The position numbers and the translations under genes were made by a program. A stretch of 8,275 nucleotides of DNA from Christensenellaceae bacterium (GTDB taxonomy: Bacteria; Bacillota; Clostridia; Christensenellales; UBA1750), in the NCBI GenBank assembly GCA_031287285.1, contig JAITTC010000121.1, positions 1-8,275 of the forward strand, read 5' to 3'. Below, in pieces: positions 4,504 to 8,275 of the stretch. A model generated the notes under the pieces. The model saw only the letters and a program-made list of their open reading frames with translations. It was not told the origin of the DNA and ran no database searches. The first letter of the stretch is position 1; each line of letters starts with the position of its first letter.

Positions 4504-6372
4504 CTAGTTCTTTGCCGCCCAAAGGCCGAAGGCTGGCAAAACCCCCTGATTGCGGAGCCAGATGGTATCGAATTCATCAAAGGGCAGTGGGCAGGATCTG
4601 GTGCCGATCTCGATGGTGACGCTCGGAACCTTCAGCCTGCCCTGCAGATAGTCCTTCAGGCCGCCGCCTTCCTCGCCGCTTTCGGCATTCAGCGGGTAGC
4701 CGTTGAGGCGCGAAAATTCCTGGGCTAGCGAGCGCGAAACGCGGTTTAGCGCGGCGTCGCTTCCGTATTCGCCATAGATCCATGAACCGTAGGCGTGGAT
4801 ATGGAGCGAGGCCTTGAAGTCGTTTTCGCGCAAATATTGCCCCAAGGCCTTCGATTCTGGCTGATCCTCGGGCGATGCGCCCGGGTAAAGGGCGGAAGAG
4901 GGGGCTTGGCGCCTGGCGCCCTTTGCAAAGCCCTCGTCGAAGTTGCGGTTTAGGTCAACGCCGCTTGCGTTGGCCTTCCAGCGGGCCAAATACTCCTTTT
5001 CGCTCAGGGAGGTGAAGCCCGCGGCCTCGTCCGCCTCATAGATCCCTCGCAGAGCTTGAGTCATTTCGCGCCCCTGGCTGATGGAAGCGCCATCCGGGTT
5101 GAGCATGGGCAAAATGTGGTAGCAAACATCGTCTGGAATGGCGCCCTCGGCCAGCATTCGGTCGACCTGGGCCAGGAGCAGTAGGCTCGTCATGTGCTCG
5201 CGCGCGTGAATGCCGCCGGTGACCAGCAAATGGGTTTTCGCGTCCGCCCTGCCAAGCTCCAGCAGCGGAATCTCGCTGCCCAAAACGCTTTGGCCGAGGC
5301 TCTTGGCGCGCAAAAGCGCCGGGTATTTCTTCTCTAAGGCGCGGATATCTTTCATCATCTGCGCATAGCCGTAGTTTTCGACGGGCTTTACAACAGAGAA
5401 GTTGAATTCGGAGCGATCCTTGGGCTTCAAATAGCCGGCGAGCACATAGCCGCTGACCCCGCGGTAGCTGATCTTGGCAAAAGCCCCCGTGAAGCCGAGG
5501 AGCTGCAGCTCTTCGCCGTTTGCGATCTGGTAAAGGCTGGCGGCTTCGCTGCTGGGGCTTTCGCGAAGATTGAGGTATTGGCTGCAGGATACGACGAAGC
5601 GCTGGGCTTCAGCGCCTTCGCCTGGCTTCGGGCTTACAGCCTTGCTCTGGGTGGGCGAGGGGTTTGGGCTGGCGGCCGCGCCTTGGGTAGGCGGCAGGCT
5701 TGTCCTGGCGCTCTCATCGGGCATGGGGCTTGGGCCGAAGACCGTGTCGAGCGGCTCCGGGTCGTCAAGCCGCCCAAACGAAAGGTAGCCGAGCAGGGAA
5801 TATCCCTCCGCGCCAAGGTCAGGCGAGTAGACGCGCGCAAAGCCGTCTTCCGCCGTTTCAAGGAGCTCCACGCCGCTGCCCGGCATCATTCTGCCGATGC
5901 GCTCCGCCTTTAGCGACGGCGCCTCAAACAGCGAAAGCGAATGGCGGCAAACCACGGTGTATGGCCCAGGCCGGGTGGCCGGCTGCGCAAACGAAGCGGA
6001 GCTTGGCTTTAAATAGGCGCTCATCACATAACCCCGCTCGCCGCCCTCGGTGAGCACCCGGGCAAAGTCGCCCTGCCGTTCGAGCACCAAAAGCGGGCAG
6101 CCGCCCGGCAGCTTGCGCACCCGAACCGCGCTTGCCTGGTCTGAGATGCGCAGGCTCAAAAACGCGTCAACGCCCGCGACCTCGCAAAGCTCCCCTTGGC
6201 TTTGCGGCGGGGGGAAGTCATAAACGGGCGGCGTTTGCGCCGGGTGTTGGCTGCTTGGCACAGGCGGGGGCGTTTCATTAAGCCCCGGGGCCGCCTGGCA
6301 GGCGTTTAAAACAAGCCCCAGGCAAAGCAGCGATGCCAAAAGGCCGAAAAAGAACCGGGGGCGCCATTTCAC
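4504..6372 (-). CDS. Lipoprotein with three SH3b-like domains and an M14 zinc carboxypeptidase domain
   Basis: A 622-residue predicted envelope peptidase. The start is taken as the GTG at 6372, 2 bases after the pyrE stop. It gives a classic lipoprotein signal (KWRPRF, hydrophobic 7-22, lipobox LNAC with C25), whereas the longer open frame reaching 6558 is a shadow over pyrE. A Pro/Ser-rich stretch (31-58) is followed by SH3b-like repeats at about 61-123, 137-200 and 257-318, each ending in a GY-x-YL pattern, with a Pro/Ser/Ala linker at 201-256. The M14 domain is about 332-617: zinc ligands H389 and E392 (GIHAREHMTS) and H526 (HAYGSWIYGEYG), NPDG (425-428), VDLNRNF (472-478) and general base E588 (VTIEIG). 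Bacterial SH3b domains often bind cell-wall peptides, so a muropeptide substrate such as gamma-D-Glu-diamino acid bonds is plausible but unproven. No strong Shine-Dalgarno is seen, which suggests coupling to pyrE. Confidence 0.88.
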   Translation of the reverse strand: MKWRPRFFFGLLASLLCLGLVLNACQAAPGLNETPPPVPSSQHPAQTPPVYDFPPPQSQGELCEVAGVDAFLSLRISDQASAVRVRKLPGGCPLLVLERQGDFARVLTEGGERGYVMSAYLKPSSASFAQPATRPGPYTVVCRHSLSLFEAPSLKAERIGRMMPGSGVELLETAEDGFARVYSPDLGAEGYSLLGYLSFGRLDDPEPLDTVFGPSPMPDESARTSLPPTQGAAASPNPSPTQSKAVSPKPGEGAEAQRFVVSCSQYLNLRESPSSEAASLYQIANGEELQLLGFTGAFAKISYRGVSGYVLAGYLKPKDRSEFNFSVVKPVENYGYAQMMKDIRALEKKYPALLRAKSLGQSVLGSEIPLLELGRADAKTHLLVTGGIHAREHMTSLLLLAQVDRMLAEGAIPDDVCYHILPMLNPDGASISQGREMTQALRGIYEADEAAGFTSLSEKEYLARWKANASGVDLNRNFDEGFAKGARRQAPSSALYPGASPEDQPESKALGQYLRENDFKASLHIHAYGSWIYGEYGSDAALNRVSRSLAQEFSRLNGYPLNAESGEEGGGLKDYLQGRLKVPSVTIEIGTRSCPLPFDEFDTIWLRNQGVLPAFGLWAAKN

Positions 6373-6374
6373 GC

Positions 6375-6953
6375 CTAGAACTTCTTGCGGCTGCCGGGCT
6401 TGACCAGCGGCGCCAGGCCTTCCGCGCAAATGGGGCAGGCATCGGGGGTATAGCTTTCGATTTGCAGGCGCACGGCGCTGTAGACGGGCAGTTTTAGGGC
6501 AAAATCGGGCACGCGGCGGTCGGCGATGCAGGCGACGCCCAGGACCTCGGCGCCGCACGCTTCAAGGGCTTTTACGGTTTCCAAGGTGGACTTGCCCGTG
6601 GTGACCACATCTTCGGCAATGAGGATTTTATCGCCGGGTTCGACCGTGAAGCCGCGGCGCAGCTGCATTTCATCGTCGATTCGCTCGGTGAAGATGGATT
6701 CAAGGCCGAGCTGGCGGCCGAGCTCATACGAAACGATCACGCCGCCCATGGCGGGGCCGCAGACCTTGGTGATGCCAAGGCCGCGAACCTGATCTGTCAC
6801 CAGTGAAAGAACCTGGGCAGCTTTTTCGGGGAAGCGAAGGAGCTGGGCGCACTGGCAGTAGCCGCCGGAGTGCCGCCCGGAGCTTAAGAGAAAGTGCCCC
6901 TCGAGGAACGCGCCGGTTTCGCGCAGGATTTCGATTGCTTTGGCCTGATCCAT
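6375..6953 (-). CDS. pyrE: Orotate phosphoribosyltransferase
   Basis: A 192-residue cytoplasmic enzyme that joins orotate and PRPP to give orotidine 5'-phosphate in de novo UMP synthesis. ILIAEDVVTTGKST (110-123) is the PRPP-binding signature of type I phosphoribosyltransferases. FLLSSGRHSGGY (21-32) and GPAMGGVIVSYELGRQL (66-82) are the usual orotate/PRPP-pocket segments. The tail YTPDACPICAEG...VKPGSR (168-189) with a C-P-I-C pair is typical of the Thermus/clostridial-type PyrE and not of the shorter Escherichia coli type. The start ATG at 6953 is backed by a strong ribosome binding site, and the stop is only 2 bases before the GTG of the lipoprotein peptidase gene. The gap to pyrD is 24 bases. 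pyrF, which lies between pyrD and pyrE in B. subtilis, is absent here. Confidence 0.96.
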   Translation of the reverse strand: MDQAKAIEILRETGAFLEGHFLLSSGRHSGGYCQCAQLLRFPEKAAQVLSLVTDQVRGLGITKVCGPAMGGVIVSYELGRQLGLESIFTERIDDEMQLRRGFTVEPGDKILIAEDVVTTGKSTLETVKALEACGAEVLGVACIADRRVPDFALKLPVYSAVRLQIESYTPDACPICAEGLAPLVKPGSRKKF

Positions 6954-6961
6954 GGTTGAAG

Positions 6962-6970
6962 ACCTCCCTT
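6962..6970 (-). promoter_or_regulatory. Ribosome binding site of pyrE
   Basis: On the minus strand AAGGGAGGT sits 8 bases before the ATG of pyrE. It occupies most of the 24-base gap after pyrD, so no separate promoter or terminator fits between the two genes. Confidence 0.8.
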
Positions 6971-6977
6971 TTGATGA

Positions 6978-7880
6978 TTAAACGATGCCGATGATCTCTG
7001 CGATGCGCCCAAGCCCCTCTTTTTCGCAATAGGAGCTTAGGCCCTGAATGATTTCTGGCATGGCGAGCGGGTTTGCGAAGGTCGCGGTCCCCACCTGAAT
7101 GGCGCTCGCCCCGGCCATGAGGAAGCTCAGCGCGTCTTGCCAGGTCGAGATGCCGCCCAGGCCCACGACGGGGATTTGAACGGCCTTTGCGACCCGGTGC
7201 ACCATCGAAAGCGCGATGGGCAGGATCGCGGGGCCCGAAAGGCCCGCGTTGATGTTTTGAAAGACCGGCTTTTTCTGCCCGATGTCGATGGCCATGCCAA
7301 GGAAGGTGTTGACCAGCGAAAGCCCGTCGGCCCCCGCCTCTTCGCAGGCCCTGGCCAGCGAAACGATGCTGGGCGCGTTGGGCGTGAGCTTCACCAGCAG
7401 CGGGTGGCGGCTGGCTTTTTTGGCCGCGCGCACGACCTCTGCGGCCAGTTTTTCGTCCATGCCAAAGGCCATACCGCCCGATTTGACGTTGGGGCAAGAG
7501 ATATTAAGCTCTAAAATGCCGATATCCACGGCATTGAGGAGCTCGGCGCCCTCTATATAGTCCTCGATGGAGTGGCCCCCCAAATTGACGAGCAGGCCCG
7601 TGTTCAAGGCGCGCATTTTTGGGTATTCCTCGGCGATGAAGCGCCGCACGCCGGGGTTTTCAAGGCCGATGGAGTTGAGCATGCCGGAAGGCGTTTCCCA
7701 GACGCGGACGCCCCGGTTGCCCTGGCTGCCGTTTAGGGTGAGCCCCTTTGACGAGATGCCGCCCAGCAGGGAAGGATCGAAAAACCGGGCGTATTCGCCG
7801 CCAAAGCCGAAGGTGCCCGAGGCCGCGATCACCGGGTTTTTCAGGGTTGCGCCAAGGAGCTTCGTTTGAAGCGGATTCAC
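6978..7880 (-). CDS. pyrD: Dihydroorotate dehydrogenase B, catalytic subunit (class 1B, FMN)
   Basis: A 300-residue FMN enzyme oxidising dihydroorotate to orotate, the fourth step of pyrimidine synthesis. ASGTFGFGGEY (20-30), SSKGLTLN (43-50) and NSIGLENPG (69-77) form the FMN/substrate pocket. NISCPNVKSGG (126-136) carries C129, the catalytic base that marks class 1 enzymes (class 2 has serine). LVKLTPN (162-168) supplies an FMN-contacting lysine, and GLGGIS (240-245) with QVGTA (262-266) binds the FMN phosphate. NAGLSGPAILPIAL (211-224) is typical of class 1B. The start is a GTG that overlaps the pyrK stop (GTGA, 7877-7880), and a strong AAGGGAGGT lies 6 bases upstream inside pyrK. The overlap with pyrK supports an NAD+-linked PyrD2-PyrK2 heterotetramer. 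Confidence 0.97.
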   Translation of the reverse strand: MNPLQTKLLGATLKNPVIAASGTFGFGGEYARFFDPSLLGGISSKGLTLNGSQGNRGVRVWETPSGMLNSIGLENPGVRRFIAEEYPKMRALNTGLLVNLGGHSIEDYIEGAELLNAVDIGILELNISCPNVKSGGMAFGMDEKLAAEVVRAAKKASRHPLLVKLTPNAPSIVSLARACEEAGADGLSLVNTFLGMAIDIGQKKPVFQNINAGLSGPAILPIALSMVHRVAKAVQIPVVGLGGISTWQDALSFLMAGASAIQVGTATFANPLAMPEIIQGLSSYCEKEGLGRIAEIIGIV

Positions 7881-8275
7881 AGCAGCACCTCCCTTGCCGA
7901 AAAGACCGGCCCGTCCTTGCAGACGCGGCGGTTGCCGCTGACCGTGGCGCAGCTGCAGCCAAGGCAGGCGCCGGCGCCGCAGGCCATGCGCGCCTCGAGC
8001 GAAAGGTCGAGATCCGCGCCCGTTTCAGCCGCTTTTTTTTGCGCCGCGCGCAGCATGGGCAGCGGGCCGCAGGCGACGTGGAGGGATTTTGGCGCGAAGG
8101 GGGCGTCGCCCGTGACGAAGCCGCCGATATTCACATGGCAATGGTCGCTGGCCGCCTCAAAGGCCGAAACCAGGAAGGGTTTTTCTGAAAAGCCCAAAAA
8201 CGCTTCGGTCTTGCGCACGGGGAAGCGGCGCTTCCATTCCTTCAGTAGCCAATAGAGCGGCGCGATGCCGATGCC
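7877..8275 (-). CDS. pyrK: Dihydroorotate dehydrogenase B, electron-transfer subunit (5' end outside window)
   Basis: The C-terminal 132 residues of the FAD and [2Fe-2S] subunit that passes electrons from PyrD to NAD+. The frame stays open to the window edge, so the GTG at 8218 is internal: the upstream residues GIGIAPLYWLLKEWK fit the glycine-rich NAD-binding start (GGxGIxPLY) of PyrK. HVACGPLPMLRA is the conserved CGP motif of ferredoxin-reductase-like enzymes near the flavin/NAD site. RMACGAGACLGCSC and RVCKDGPVF provide the iron-sulfur cysteines in the spacing C-x4-C-x2-C-x11-C, close to that of Lactococcus PyrK. It ends at TGA 7877-7879, overlapping pyrD by 4 bases, a sign of coupled synthesis of the two subunits. 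The FAD-binding N-terminal domain and any PyrR-type leader control lie outside the window. Confidence 0.95.
   Translation of the reverse strand, partial: GIGIAPLYWLLKEWKRRFPVRKTEAFLGFSEKPFLVSAFEAASDHCHVNIGGFVTGDAPFAPKSLHVACGPLPMLRAAQKKAAETGADLDLSLEARMACGAGACLGCSCATVSGNRRVCKDGPVFSAREVLL
7887..7895 (-). promoter_or_regulatory. Ribosome binding site of pyrD (inside pyrK)
   Basis: Minus-strand AAGGGAGGT, 6 bases before the GTG at 7880, decides this non-ATG start. It is nearly identical to the pyrE site. Confidence 0.75.

Noticed and set aside
4511..4540. TTTGCC / GGCAAA inverted repeat just past the convergent stops as a bidirectional terminator
   Set aside because: Six-base arms with an 18-base loop and no T run after it on the plus strand. 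Too weak to call.
6373..6558. N-terminal extension of the lipoprotein peptidase frame into pyrE
   Set aside because: The added 62 residues are Arg/Pro-rich, have no domain signature and overlap the well-supported end of pyrE. The GTG at 6372 gives a proper lipoprotein signal peptide.

Overview
The window is dense, GC-rich (about 60% by eye) DNA from an endospore-forming Firmicute. SpoIVB followed directly by a Spo0A-type regulator is a hallmark of spore formers. Shine-Dalgarno sites such as GGAGAGG and AAGGGAGGT, together with a PyrK/PyrD class 1B dihydroorotate dehydrogenase, fit a high-GC Clostridia-type lineage. The exact family cannot be set from this sequence alone.

Left part, plus strand, 1-2294: the 3' end of an isoleucyl-tRNA synthetase gene, a class I methyltransferase of the RlmK-like group and a RluA-family pseudouridine synthase are packed with 4-base gaps. 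The group ends at a strong intrinsic terminator (stem 2241-2290 plus a U-tract). It is a translation and RNA-modification cluster.

Middle part, plus strand, 2295-4497: spoIVB (forespore-secreted serine peptidase that signals to pro-sigma-K processing) and a spo0A-like gene. A sigma-G-like promoter precedes spoIVB (GAATA-N18-CACAATA) and a sigma-H-like promoter precedes spo0A (GAAGGATTC-N12-ATGGAAATG). Both assignments agree with what is known in Bacillus. The Spo0A-like protein is the real oddity. Its DNA-binding domain is well conserved, but its receiver domain has lost the acidic pair, the beta-5 lysine and most of helix 4, and the interdomain linker is very short.

Right part, minus strand, 8275-4504: pyrK (partial), pyrD, pyrE and a lipoprotein with three SH3b-like repeats and an M14 zinc peptidase domain form one tightly packed operon. 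PyrK and PyrD together oxidise dihydroorotate to orotate with NAD+, and PyrE converts orotate to OMP. The peptidase is probably a cell-wall (muropeptide) enzyme and is not obviously connected to pyrimidine synthesis. This operon converges on spo0A with only 6 bases between the two stop codons and no terminator in the gap. A perfect 12-bp hairpin inside spo0A is the only strong structure nearby.

No tRNA, rRNA, CRISPR array, insertion sequence or attachment site was seen. No gene-free stretch exceeds 300 bases; the longest is 2229-2441.
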